DNA from: Zeugodacus cucurbitae | Lineage: Eukaryota; Arthropoda; Insecta; Diptera; Tephritidae | NCBI RefSeq assembly: GCF_028554725.1 | Contig: NC_071669.1 | Span: 50,547,501-50,611,500, forward strand | DNA length: 64,000 nt | Direction: 5' to 3' | Shown: piece after piece, positions 24,091 to 35,987 of the stretch | Numbering within the stretch: position 1 is the first letter of the stretch | Layout of the letters: each line of letters begins with the position of its first letter | Made by a program: the position numbers and the translations under genes | Notes under the pieces: model-generated | What the model was told of the DNA's origin: nothing | Database searches by the model: none | Seen by the model: the letters and a program-made list of their open reading frames with translations, nothing else

Positions 24091-27000
24091 TTTCTATAAT
24101 TATATTTTTATTCAAACCGCTAGTGTTTAGATACAATATTTAAGAGTTTAGTTTTCTATTTATAAAATTATCAGAACTAACATATGTATGTACACCCATG
24201 CACTTTCAAATATGTATGCCCATAAAAATTCTGCTTTAAACCGCATCAAATTATTTACGACTTAGATATTTCGCGATATTTTTCGCTTCTTTTAGCCAAC
24301 CCCCACTCGCCCCCTGCAGACACATCTAAAAATATTCTTATCAAATTTTGGTAAATTTCCGCATGTACTTGCTGCGCTCCAAAGATTCTTGCCAAAATAG
24401 TTCAACTGGAAATTTCTTTTGTTCGTGCATTGTGCTCGTGTGTGCTTGAGTTTTATTGTTGTTGCTGACGCAAATTTCTGGCGAATTGCTTGCAGTTTAT
24501 ATAATAAATAATAAAAATTTGCGCTAAAGCGAAAACCAAAAACAAAAACAAAGCTAATAACAATGAAAATGAAAAATTAAAAAATAAAAAATAACATGCA
24601 GGCCATAAAAATGCCGCAAAGCTACAAACGTGTTAATAGTGCAGCGGGTTAACGGTTAAACATACAATAAACACGCTACGCAAATATTAATAGAAATAAA
24701 ATATTTATAAATAAATTTTTATTGAACTGACAGTGATAGGAAAAATAGCGCACTGCTATAAAGCCATATTAGGTAATACACACACACACTTGACTAAGGA
24801 GCAGCGAAGACGTGTCTATTTATTTATTTAATATAATTGAGGTTATGTAAATTGAGACAATAGATTTGTGGAAGATTATTCATCGCGAATCAGTTAGCTT
24901 CAATGTCTGAGATAAAACCTTAAAGATCGATTTCCTCCAAGGACATCAGGACATTTTTTCGTTACTTAATCAACTTCGAAGAAAGTAAACAATTTTTCAC
25001 AAAGCGACTCGATCTAATGGAACCCAGATTAAATCCAGTCAAGTTCTGTTACTCTACGATAAATCATTGATGTGTCTGAGTTGGATTGATTTACAACGGA
25101 TCACCCGAGTGCGTCAGATTAGGCTATATAAGATTACACTCAGAAAATATTGGAGTTAAAGAAGACCCGGGTTTCTAACTGGTAATTTTAAGTTTAATTA
25201 TTTCATGACATCACAACAACAAACGGGTCTATATCAACAAAACCATACAAATTGATTACGGGCATTTAATTGGCTCTTCTTAGAATGTTCACAGAGTTCC
25301 GTAAAGGAAAATAGTTGCAATATGTGACATAGTCTAACATCGTGGGTCTGAGTTAAGATGGTAAAAATAATATGTCAGGGTCTTGAATCTATTCCACTGA
25401 AAAAAATTGGGTAGTTTGTACAATTAAGTTACGTGTACAATTACGTACGTCACCTCGAGTTCTACAGCTGAAAGCCCTTACAAACTTTAGACTTCTATCT
25501 TTCAATAGCTTCCTAACACTTTACATAAGAGTTATCTCAAAGATTTAAATAAACTTACCAAATAAAAAGCAGCTCTATGTATGATCTGAAATCTGACGAT
25601 CTGATTAAATATCTCCTTCTATTCTCCCAAGTTTAGCATTTTGTATTCTTCAGAGTGTCTCTCCTCAACAACAAAAATGTGTTGTAGCGCTCAAAACTTT
25701 TGTTCTTACTTTCTTTCTTTACAAATCTGTTCGAAAGATTACTATCTCACTTTCGATTACGAAACATTAAAGTTGAAGTTGAATTCGCAAGAAAGTCTAT
25801 GGTTACCTAAAGAACCTTTCTAATTCTGTACTTCGAACCAAATCAAAAATAATTCGAAAACCAAATTATTTAATTTTTTTTTTTTTTCAAATTTCCACAA
25901 TATCAGGGCGACCTACAAGCTATCAAAAAACAATGCCTTTCAATAATTTAGGTGCTTGTTGACGTAAGTAGGTATACATACATATGTAATTGTGTATTAA
26001 ATTCCTATCCAACTGATGTCATTCTCATTAATTTTGCACACCTCGTCATTCAAACCGCTCAGATGCAACGCGGCACGCTTATCTACGAGTATGAGTCTAT
26101 TTTTACTGTTATTTGGCGCTAATGATAACATTATTTCATTCTTTATTTTATTATTGCGTGAACTTGAAATCAATATTTCACTTTGTTTTCGAATAAAATT
26201 GGTTTTGGGTGCAAAGTTCAAGTGGCACTTATGGCAATTCACGCGATAGAAATCGCCACATATCTACTGGGTATTTTTGCATTACGCAATTTCGTTTCAT
26301 TATTTATCAGATGGCACGTGTCACAGAAGCCCAGCAATTGGATAAACAATGCAATTAATTAATTTATTAATATTAATTTTCGGGGGGGATTTACACAAGA
26401 AATATATAGATATGATAATATTAATTTCTATATCAAGTACAGTATTAGATATGCGTTATTATGGATTCCGTGGTCTCGGTGAGTGCTTGCTGTAGAACTT
26501 TGGAACGACTATTGGAACTATATAAATTGAAGCAATTATGGAGACTATTGTATTATATATAGATCCTTCCATCCATAAAATTTGAAAGAATAAATAATTG
26601 CAGAAATTAATACTATCCTAGTTTTGGAAAATTAGCGTATAACTGCAATATATAAAATTTGCAATGTATATTGAGCGTACATAATTGATGGAATCTAAGA
26701 GAGCTGGGTTCAAAATGTAAGGAAATTCTCAACAAAATAGCCAGCTCAAATATAAAATAATTGCAATCGATCGATTCTTCATCTCTGTCTAATTATATGA
26801 TTGAATGTAACTTGACCGGTTACTTGTACGATTCTGAGCTGTCTTAGGTTTGCCAAAACAATTAAAGCTTATATATCAATCCATCTATAATACTCTGGAA
26901 ATTGTTTCCAGATCGAGATTTAGTCCTATTGTAGGATAACCATTTCTCAATATACCAATATGAAGAACGCTGTACGGAAATGTTTTTTCGGAAAGACATT

Positions 27001-27122
27001 TTCATGCTCATTCTCTCTGCGCAAAGGTTAAGTTCAAAGCTACTAACAATGCTTTAATTCAGTAAGAAAAATACCAAAATCCTTAAATTGAATTAAATTA
27101 AATTTCATGGTAAAAATTGTAC
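24091..27122. other. Non-coding A+T-rich DNA
   Basis: No gene recognised. (AC)n at about 24778-24790, a poly-T run near 25873-25888, and motif-free overlapping 77- and 81-residue frames on opposite strands at 25997-26249. Confidence 0.35.
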
Positions 27123-27386
27123 AGAAGGGCTGCGCTCAAACTCGTATCCAAAATTGTAAATGGGAGTGGCTCCGCACACCGCTTCTCATAACCTACTCGA
27201 TCCATTTCAATACAATTTGTCTGTGGGCAATATCGGGCAATATCGCTTCACAACCACGATGTTTGCCACAATTTTGAAGTCCAACTGCTTCGTTCACTCT
27301 ACAATATATAAGGCAAGCTCCAGTAAAGATATGGGAACAAAACTTTACATAAATACTTTATCTCTAGTATGGCATAGCCCGTATAC

Positions 27387-28216
27387 TTCTCTTCTTCTTG
27401 ACTGGCGTAGACACGGTTATAACCGAGTTCACAACAGCGCGCAACGCATCTCTCCTTTAGGCAGATTGGCGCCAATTGGTAATACCAAGTGAAGACAAGT
27501 TCTTCTCCACCTGGTCCCTCCATCGGAGTGGAGGTCTCCCTCTTCCTCGGCTTCCACCAGCGGGTACTGCATCGAAAACTTTTAGAGCTGGAGCACTTTC
27601 GTCCATTTGAACAACATGACCTAGCCAGCGTAGCCGCTGTCTTTTTATTCGCTGTACTATGTCTATGTCGTCGAACAACACATACAGCTCATCGTTCCAT
27701 CGTCTGCGGTATTCACCGTTGCCTATGTTCTGAGGACCATAAATCTTCCGCAAAACCTTTCTCTCGAAAACTCCTAGCGCCGTCTCATCGGATGTTGACA
27801 CCGTCCACGCTTCTGCACCATAAAGTAGGACGGGAATGATGAGGGACTTGTAGAGTTTAGTTTTTGTTCGTCGAGAGAGGACTTTACTTTTCAATTGCCT
27901 ACTCAGTCCATAGTAGTACCTGTTAGCAAGAGTGATTCTGCGTTGGATTCGAGGCTGTTGCTTCCTATTCATTGGTTATTCGTTTTTATGTGGTGGGTCC
28001 CAAACCCTACTCGCAACCACATAAGTGGGATTCGCCTTCTCACTTTAGCTCGCCTCCAAACGGATGTCTGTTGGCTACCCAGAGGATACTTGGTCTAAGA
28101 CCGGAAGTCGTGAGCTGCTTGAGCCACATGCAAAAGAATCGTCCCTGGCCACTCCCAAGTCAATGGCAGTCAGAAACTTTCCTCATTTTCGTGAACTTCT
28201 ACATTTGACTCCATCC
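27387..28216 (-). mobile_element. RTE-type retroposon, internally deleted, 12-bp target duplication
   Basis: Bounded by the direct repeat TAGCCCGTATAC at 27375-27386 and 28217-28228. On the minus strand the 3' end carries an (AAG)n tail (27387-27400) rather than poly-A, as in RTE-clade elements. The 5' 240 bases resemble untranslated leader and end in an ATG at 27972; the text then passes after a few codons into the reverse-transcriptase C-terminal region. The element seems to keep both termini and lack the endonuclease and most of the polymerase. It would have needed another element's enzymes to move. The 'leader' reading is inference. Confidence 0.8.
27457..27972 (-). pseudogene. Reverse transcriptase C-terminal remnant (RTE-like)
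   Basis: A 171-codon frame starts MNRKQQPRIQRRITLANRYY and carries the post-polymerase region typical of insect RTE-type proteins: KLYKSLIIPVLLYGAEAW, FERKVLRKIYGP, YRRRWNDELY, RLRWLGHVVQMDE and SRGRGRPPLRWRDQ. The polymerase YADD core and endonuclease are missing. The final residues are cut short compared with the copy at 54767, which continues past NWRRTAKERE. Near-identical relatives lie at 36003, 54758, 56808 and 59681. Confidence 0.85.
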
Positions 28217-28395
28217 TAGCCCGTATACAAATCACAGAAATCGGACTATAAGTTTTGAAAATTCTTGATATCGGTCCAGGATTTACCCCAGACCCATTAT
28301 ACTATAGGTGGGTCAAATTGTGTGTTCTCTTAATAAAATTGAATAAATAAATTGCATGAGTGTATTATATATTTGTGGTTAATCCCGAACTTAGC

Positions 28396-29080
28396 CCTTC
28401 ATTACTAGTTTTGAGTCAATTTTATGATTTTAATGCCTCTAAAAAGCCGAGTTGACAGACCACTGGGTTGGTAAAAACAATTGGGTTACCGACTGATTTG
28501 GTAAAACAATCTTTTGTGAATTATGAATGAATTCAAAAACACATTTTCTGAATGAATACTTATCAGTAATTATAAAAGATAACAAGGTTGAGTTGAGGTT
28601 AGGTTATATGCAATAAATAAGATAAGGTGAGGTTATGAATGTTTAAACATACATAAGACGATTGTTTTACATTAACTGTTATTTTTTCAAGCTTAATTAA
28701 AATTAAGTATTTTAGAATTTTAAAATTTTTATAATTCAGAATATTTAGAAACTCATTAGAGTTAAAAATTATTAAATATTTGAGAAGACACCACCATTAA
28801 TTATATAAATTTGATTTTTTAATTGATTTATTTTATTATTCACCACATTTGGGGTTGCTTTCACATTAATAATTGTTTTTTTAATAAATTTATTTTTAAA
28901 TTTGAGTGGAGCTCTTGGCCTGCCCAAAAACGAGTTCCGCAAAATTTTGGTTGAAATGACTTTTGTGAAAAAAATTTGATAAATTGTAACTGTCGCAATA
29001 AAGAGCAATAAACGGTACGTATTTGTATTTTTTTCATTTCCTTTATTTCTTTTTTTGATTTTTATCTTTTTTTATTTCAG
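28396..29080. other. A+T-rich DNA ending in a polypyrimidine tract
   Basis: No gene seen. The last 50 bases (29031-29080) are a strong pyrimidine run ending TTTATTTCAG, an excellent splice acceptor for the candidate exon that follows. Confidence 0.4.
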
Positions 29081-29151
29081 TTATGCAGCAGTAATCGGCC
29101 ACGACAAATGGGATTACAAGCACGAGCGGTTAATGAGTCCAGCTGAGTGGG
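29081..29151 (+). CDS. Candidate internal exon of an unidentified host gene
   Basis: A long pyrimidine tract ending TTTTTTTATTTCAG is followed by open sequence with codon-like composition, reading YAAVIGHDKWDYKHERLMSP and then AEWG, before microsatellite DNA resumes at about 29180. A possible donor is GGG|GTACAC at 29152; other GT positions (29129, 29158) are possible, so the 3' edge is uncertain. The peptide is balanced in composition, with three charged pairs and two tryptophans, unlike the low-complexity chance frames elsewhere in the window. I do not recognise the protein. If real, the window would include introns of a large gene on the plus strand. Chance remains possible. Confidence 0.35.
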
Positions 29152-30165
29152 GTACACGTGCAAAAGTCAATGCCATGACACTTATAATACACACTTACAT
29201 ACATATAAGTACTTTAGTACATATGTATGAATTGTATATTTATATGTATGTACACCGCAAATATTCAACAATTGAAAACTAGAAATAACCAACGTACAAA
29301 AGCCGCACAAAATTTTGCACTTGAACAAAAAAGGCAATCGCAACAAGTTTCACAACAACACACACATACATACATATACATATAGAAGTACAAAGTGGTA
29401 TTATGAAAACAATTTGTGAGCACAAAAACAACAACAACAACAAAAATCGCATGAGAATTTACTACATCATTTACGCTAATTGTAAGCGCTGTAGCGGATT
29501 TCATTCATAAAAATCGCAAAAGGAAATTGCCAGCGCACGCGGGCTGTGCTCGGGTGGGGGGCACAGTGCACGGTCCAAAAATGAGCAGCGATACGACGAA
29601 TGGCAGCCAACACAAAGTGTACGGTAGCAAAAATTTTAATATTCTTCTATAGTATACAGTTGAATATTTTCTATAATTCATAGAGATGATTGAGCTGATA
29701 TTGAGGTGAATATGTAGGTATATATAGAGGTAAATATATATTATATATATAGAATTATGTATATTCATACATGATGTGTAGTCGACAGCGAGTGTAGGTT
29801 GAACAGCCAACCGATTGTCATATGCCCAAATGTGTAGCATCCGCTCGCATACGAAGACTTATATATATATATATATATGTATATGCATATATATACATAT
29901 ATGTACATATTCATATATAGTTATATACTTATATGTATGTATGCCTGTCTGTTTGCCAATTGTGGCTTTGACTTCTAAGCGCTGGCCAAAGTACAGGAAA
30001 AAAGTCAATTGCAACAACAAAAACAAAAATAACTACTACAATGAGAAAAAAACAACAACAAAAAAACAACAACAACAACATGACTACCATTACAAAAAAA
30101 AAAAATTGCGCAACCAAATTAAAGCCAATTAAACAACAATAAAAACCAGCGCTCAGCGTTAGTTA
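29152..30165. repeat. Microsatellite-rich non-coding DNA
   Basis: Alternating ACATACAT, (TA)n at 29860-29879, and (CAA)n runs near 29428-29443 and 30041-30080. Frames up to 111 residues here translate to low-complexity Tyr/Ile/His or Asn/Lys strings and are not genes. Confidence 0.65.
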
Positions 30166-30877
30166 AACTACAGCCGCAGCGGCGGCAGAGACTTGAGCGC
30201 GGGAAGCGCGTAATTGGCGAGTTGCCGCAGATTACAGCGTTGCATACAAATCAACAGACAAAAAACGAAAGCAACAACAACAACAACGCCACCAGCAGCA
30301 TATATGACAAAAGGCGTTGAGCGCGTGCAAAAAATGCGATATTGACTATATTTAATAATGAGAACGCCGACACACAAACGCACACTCAGCGCCACCAGCA
30401 ACGCGCAATGCCGCTGGCGCCACCAACACGCCACCCTCCTGCTCTCATATACTCATACACACGCACACTCATATGAATTTATATCTGCTAACTGCCTTCG
30501 CATCCGCTCCATTCATTGCGGATGTGTCACATTGACAATCACAATGCAGTTAGCGTCGGCGTTGACAGCGCTGTTGGCGTCAACGTAAATCCCGCCGTTG
30601 ATCGACTGTACGGTGGGCTTGGACGCGTGGACGCGTTTTTATGAATGGCATGAAATCAACAAGCTGATTGTGAGCGTACAAAATACACAAAAACAACAAC
30701 AATACCAACAGCAACAATGAACACTGAACACGGACAACAACGAATTGATTGACCAAGTCGCCGCGTTGAATGTATGAATGAATGACTGGATAGGATAGGA
30801 CAGCATGGCGCGGCGAGTGGCTGCCGCAAGGCTAAATCAGATGATCGTGTGGATATATGCTTACACATATGTATCTA
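30166..30877. other. G+C-richer island interrupted by a mariner
   Basis: CG-rich text such as AGCCGCAGCGGCGGCAGAG near 30171-30189, with CAACAACAACAACAACG at about 30270. Similar G+C-richer composition resumes at 31830-32010 on the other side of the mariner at 30878-31798, so the transposon probably landed in a pre-existing island. No protein recognised. Confidence 0.3.
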
Positions 30878-31798
30878 AAGGGTGAGCTTGATAACTTTAA
30901 AAAAAAAAAACGCATAAAATTTGCAAAATCTCATCGGTTCTTTATTTGAAACGTTAGATTGGTTCATGACATTTACTTTTTGAAGATAATTTCATTTAAA
31001 TGTTGACCGCGGCTGCGTCTTAGGTGGTCCATTCGGAAAGTCCAATTTTGGGCAACTTTTTCGAGCATTTCGGCCGGAATAGCCCGAATTTCTTCGGAAA
31101 TGTTGTCTTCCAAAGCTGGAATAGTTGCTGGCTTATTTCTGTAGACTTTAGACTTGACGTAGCCCCACAAAAAATAGTCTAAAGGCGTTAAATCGCATGA
31201 TCTTGGTGGCCAACTTACGGGTCCATTTCTTGAGATGAATTGTTCTCCGAAGTTTTCCCTCAAAATGGCCATAGAATCGCGAGCTGTGTGGCATGTAGCG
31301 CCATCTTGTTGAAACCACATGTCAACCAAGTTCAGTTCTTCCATTTTTGGCAACAAAAAGTTTGTTAGCATCGAACGATAGCGATCGCCATTCACCGTAA
31401 CGTTGCGTCCAACAGCATCTTTGAAAAAATACGGTCCAATGATTCCACCAGCGTACAAACCACACCAAACAGTGCATTTTTCGGGATGCATGGGCAGTTC
31501 TTGAACGGCTTCTGGTTGCTCTTCACCCCAAATGCGGCAATTTTGCTTATTTACGTAGCCATTCAACCAGAAATGAGCCTCATCGCTGAACAAAATTTGT
31601 CGATAAAAACATTTCGAACCGAACACTGATTTTGGTAATAAAATTCAATGATTTGCAAGCGTTGCTCGTTAGTAAGTCTATTCATGATGAAATGTCAAAG
31701 CATACTGAGCATCTTTCTCTTTGACACCATGTCTGAAATCCCACGTGATCTGTCAAATACTAATGCATGAAAATCCTAACCTCAAAAAAATCACCCGT
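30878..31798 (-). mobile_element. DD41D (rosa-like) mariner-superfamily transposon, internally deleted
   Basis: Ends AAGGGTGA (left) and the complement ACGGGTGA (right) are each bordered by TA (30876-30877 and 31799-31800). The transposase is on the minus strand. Just inside the right end lies GGTGATTTTTTTGAGGTTAG, conserved in this family's 5' region. The N-terminal frame begins at 31685 with MNRLTNEQRLQIIEFYYQNQ, then joins the catalytic domain out of frame at about 31630, losing roughly 100 codons of the DNA-binding and linker region. At 921 bp it is shorter than a full element of about 1.3 kb. DD41D mariners were first described from tephritid flies, which fits the host inferred here. Confidence 0.85.
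30973..31626 (-). pseudogene. DD41D transposase catalytic domain, 5' part lost
   Basis: A 217-codon open frame contains the whole catalytic fold: first aspartate in ILFSDEAHFWLNGY (about residue 15), second in MWFQQDGATCHTAR (about 108), third in SCDLTPLDYFLWGY. With LD as the third acid the spacing is 41 residues, hence DD41D; counting the earlier D would give 36. The terminal HLRRSRGQHLNEIIFKK is intact with a TAA stop. The frame's ATG is internal and not the native start, since the true N-terminus (at 31685) is separated by a deletion and frameshift. The catalytic core looks well preserved, implying a recent insertion. A protein lacking its DNA-binding domain would not be expected to transpose DNA. 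Confidence 0.85.
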
Positions 31799-33449
31799 TA
31801 CAATATATACTACGTTCATATAAAAGTATCTACGTCTAGCTGTGTAACCGTGACCGGTGCGGCTGTTGATGCTGTAGCTGACTGCAGTGGAGCTTGGACT
31901 CGCCTGTGTGGTCGGTCGGTCCGCGGTTGGCTTGTGTACTTAATATGGGTGTGGCGTAGCGCGAAAAGGAAATTCGCTTTGCGGCCACACAAGCGGCGCT
32001 TATGCATCGGTCCACAGTATCCATTTATTTATGCATGCACTTGTCGACACATAGGATTTAATCACGTCGTCACGTTTATAAGTCAATTAATGGAGGTACA
32101 CATATGCACATTTCGTCTATGAAAAATTTATCTCAACTGCATAAGCGATTTATGTATTTTCATATTTTTTTAATATAGGTGTTTACGGCCTTCAAAATAG
32201 GCACATTTCGAGTCCACAAAAGCAAGCCAGAGATCAAACTTAGTTTCCAATAGCCTGATCTGGGCTTGGGTTCGGTTGGACCCACTGAATAACTAAATTT
32301 TGGGAATAATTCGACGAATAAGACGGCTGGGAGGTGATCTTAACTTGTGAATAAGATCATTTGTCACAATTTTTATATTCACGTGAGAGTTTTACGTTGT
32401 CGATTTATAAGGATCACTAAAAGGCTAGCTATGGCTCGAATGCTGGTAGCACAATTTTTAAATGATCGAAGGAATATCCTTACTAAATGTATTAATGAGA
32501 TCAATATCTTTAAAAAGTAGCAAATTCTTCTTGCTAATGTTGTTGTTCTAATATAGATTAAAAGAGCTTTGGAGCGGTAGTCAATATATTGAAATTCGTA
32601 GAAAAATTATTCTAAGTGCAAAGAGGAAGTTTCAAATTTGAATAAAAATATGGTGGAGTTGTAAATAATAATATTGTACATCTTCCAAATCCAGAAAATA
32701 TCACTTTTCAAAAATTTGGATTCCATTTGTAGCTTTGTGAAGAAATTCTATGTCAATTGGAATTATTAAAAAACATAATTTCGAAAATAGGAAACATTTG
32801 GCGAACTGAAAGCGCTAAGTTCTAGCAAATTCTATACTCTCGCAATTTCGGTGCTGATTTTCTTTACATATACTATCGGTTCAGTATATACTTAGTTTTA
32901 ATATTGTATCCTGAAAGGCGGAATGGCTATGAGTGGCCTACGGAAAGGTTTAAAATGGTATCTGTAATTTTTGTTTTATGGAATATCTAGCTTAAGGAAA
33001 TATACTCATTTCATATAAGTAAGCCCGATGTCGAAAAGTCCTTATATGGAGTCTAGAGACAGATCTAGACCGATTTTGAAACCTTTATGGATTAAACCAA
33101 ACTAGATATTCAGCCATAAATACGGCAAGACTCTACTGGGAGGTCTGGTATTTTTGTACTCCATAGTAATGGGTATTGAGGAAGACTGAAGGAGAGTTGC
33201 CACATTTCTGCTTTAGTGTTAGGCTTGATAAATTATTTAGTTGCTTCAGTTATTTGTGTAAAATAAGAGTTGAGTGAATATCTTTTAGTATATATAGGGA
33301 ATATCGAAGTATTTTTTTTTAATTTCGATTCTTTAAGCCTATTGACTTTATCTCGTAAATCTAAAAAAATTTAACGAGGCACCCATTTTGTTAATTTTTG
33401 AAACTGACTATTTTTTTTGTTTTAATTTGATTATCTATTTATAAAACTA
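31799..33449. other. Non-coding DNA; G+C-richer at first, then A+T-rich
   Basis: 31830-32010 is G+C-richer with overlapping motif-free frames on both strands. From 32100 on it is A+T-rich with nothing recognised. Confidence 0.35.
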
Positions 33450-34636
33450 GTCATACTCTCGCAACCTGTTGCACAGATTATTATAGTTTTGTTCACATAA
33501 CGGTTGTTTGTGTCACCAAGAAATAAAAGAGTTAGATATGGGGTTACATATATATAAATGATCAGGGTGAGAGTGGAGTTGAAATCTAGATGTCTGTCCG
33601 TCCGTCCGTCCGTCCGTGCAAGCGATAACTTGAGTAAACATTGAGATATCTGAATGAAACTTGTAACCGTGAGAGGGTTGCTTTCGAAAATGGGCAAAAT
33701 CGTTCCACTGCCACGCCCACAAAATGGTGAAAAGCAAAACAAATAAAGTGTCATAACTAAGCCATAAATAAAGTTATAACAGTAAAATTTGGAATAAAGT
33801 ATCGTACTAGGAAGGGGCATATTTGGTTGTAATTTTTTTGGAGAAGTAGGTGTGGCACCGCCCCCAAATCGGTTATTTGTATATATCTCGCAAACCAATG
33901 AAGCTGTATAAGCCAAACTTCCTGCGGACGATTTTCTTACGTACCCCACCACACACCATGAAAATAGTTGAAATCGGATAATAACCACCCCACCTCCCAT
34001 ACAAAGGTTAGGTTGAAAACTACTAATAGTGGGTTAACTCACTAACGAAAAACGTCAGAAACACTAAATTTCACATAAGAAATGCCAGATGGAAGCTGCA
34101 CTCAGTATTTTTAACAAAATGGAAAATGGGCGTGGCGTCGCCCACTTATGGGTCAAAAACCATATCTCAGGAACTACTCGACCGATTTCAATGAAAATTG
34201 GTTTGTAATAGTTTACTTACATCCCAATGATATGTTGTGAAAATAGGCGAAATCGCTTCACAACCACGCCTACTTCCTATATACCAGAACTTTGAAGACG
34301 CTCTGAATTGTTTACTTTACAATATACATATAAAGTAAGCACTAGTAAAGATATCGATACAGAACTTTGACAAATACGATGTTTATAGTGTGGCAGCCTC
34401 ATTCTAAAAATCGCCAGAATCGGACCATAGGTTTTCAAGGCCCCATATATCGAACATGAGGACCTCGGTGCTTCTAACCTAATATTAGAGTTTCCAACTT
34501 TCAATGGACTTTATACAATATAATATGATGAATATGTAGGTCAAATTGCGTATTATATAATATAAATAAAGTTAAATAAAAAAATTGCGAGAGTATAAAA
34601 TGTTCGGTTACACACGAACTTAGCCCTTCCTTCCTT
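33450..34636 (+). mobile_element. DINE-1-like (HINE, non-autonomous Helentron) copy A
   Basis: 5' subterminal motif ATACTCTCGCAACCTGTTGC at 33453-33472 and its inverted partner TTGCGAGAGTATAA at about 34585-34598. There is a (GTCY)n microsatellite at 33591-33618 and a 3'-terminal hairpin GTTCGG-TTACA-C(A)CGAAC followed by TTAGCCCTTCC. Subterminal inverted repeats, an internal GTCY microsatellite and a 3' hairpin are the hallmarks of Drosophila DINE-1/INE-1 elements. The 1.2-kb body carries recurrent phrases such as CCACGCCCACAAAATGG and is non-coding; the 189-residue minus-strand frame at 33431-34000 is repeat sequence, not a gene. Assignment to Helentrons rests on structure only. Confidence 0.75.
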
Positions 34637-35985
34637 ATTTTTCTTATCCGTTTGATTTTAGATGAATCTCCAGAGGCTTACGATTGTCACTGTAAGAACC
34701 TTGTTTAAGAAATGGGTCAACACAAAGAGCTACAAATTTGTAAATTAAATTTTTTTTCAAATTTTCGTGATTTCAAGTCAAAATATTGTGTAATAATACA
34801 ATATTATTACTTTTGTAAAATAGCATGATTTAATAGTAAAGAAATTACTGAAAATTCTCATTTTTTCGTGTCTCTGGCTACCCCTAACCCGTTAACTCTG
34901 TATCTCCATTATTTTTAGGTGCTTGTAACAGTAGCACATAGCCGTTGTGTGAACAAAATGCAATCTATTACACAAAATATAAATAAAAAAGGCTTATTCC
35001 ACGCCTACTTAACGTTAACTAATTAAGCATACATACACACATACATACGAAGAATTATTAATTTACGAGTCTAATTATTAACAACTTTCTCAGTAAAATT
35101 CGTGCAACGGCAACGATTCATTTAGTGCCGCAGTTGAATTAATAAAAAAAAAACAAAAATAATAAAAATTTAACACAACTAATTAATTTTTCTATTAAAA
35201 AAATTAACAAAAACAACAGCAAGCATATGCAACAGCAGACAATTAGTCATTCAGATAGCGAGCGCTGCTTGTATGGTTCGTTATTTGATTAGAAAACTAA
35301 GCGCGATACACAAAAATACATATTTATATATATATATGTATATGTATATACCTATTCATATATGTATGTATATATGAGTATATATGGTATGTATATATAC
35401 ATTATCTCATATATTAATTTATAAATGGCAATTGCAGTTCATTATAAGTAATGGCTTGCACGTTTCAGTCATTGCGTTCCGCCCATTTGCCACCTTAATG
35501 TTATTGTTATTGTTGTGTGCCATAGTACTAACATATGTGTATGTGAAAATAATGAGTTGTTGCTGCTGGTTTTGATGTGAATCTTTCTTTTTTCATAATT
35601 ACCGTTATTTAATTTAATTGGACATATAAATTTCATATGTTGTTGTTGCAGTATGGATAAACATATAGACATATATGTAGACATGTGTACTCGTATGTAC
35701 AGATTTTTGTCAAAAATTAAATGCATGAAAGCCACAAAATATTCGGCGACTTTTTAAAGTTGCATAAATTTCAACAAATGTTGAACGTTTCCGCCGGTTG
35801 AATTATCAGAGTTCAGTCACTCTTTGCTACTTTGGTCGCATACCATTTGGAAAGAGCTTTATCAGAATTTTTTATGTGTAGTACAAACTAACTTCCTTTG
35901 ACTTTTGAGATAAAAATTTATTCCACGAAATTTGAAAAAGGGTTATCCCCGAAATTTTGCTTCAGTTGAATTACTTTCAGTAGAT
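34637..35985. other. Non-coding A+T-rich DNA with (TA)n/TATG microsatellite
   Basis: Long runs of TATATG-type repeats at about 35325-35400. No gene recognised. Confidence 0.45.
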
Positions 35986-35987
35986 TG

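Larger units (their letters stand above)
27123..28395 (+). mobile_element. DINE-1-like (HINE) repeat copy E, split by a retroposon
   Basis: The left part (27123-27386) and right part (28217-28395) are the 3' half of the repeat family whose complete copies lie at 33450 and 36682. Shared phrases include ATCGCTTCACAACCACG, TTCACTCTACAATATATA and AGAAATCGGACTATAAGTTT, ending near CCGAACTTAGCCCTTC. An RTE-type retroposon interrupts it, with TAGCCCGTATAC duplicated on both sides. The left edge is set by where similarity fades and is approximate; the 5' half with its GTCY microsatellite is absent. Confidence 0.7.

Noticed and set aside
27489..27839. 116-residue plus-strand frame over the RTE insertion
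   Set aside because: It is the reverse shadow of the polymerase tail on the minus strand; similar shadows occur at 54886-55197, 57063-57383 and 59676-59966.
29081..29151. Assigning the candidate exon to the carbonic anhydrase family
   Set aside because: A faint W-x-Y...P-x-x-W pattern caught my eye, but no zinc-binding histidines or further conserved text are present, so naming a family is not justified.
33431..34000. 189-residue minus-strand open frame
   Set aside because: It lies entirely within HINE copy A; the frame is created by repeat sequence and the GTCY microsatellite, and the overlapping frame in copy B differs.
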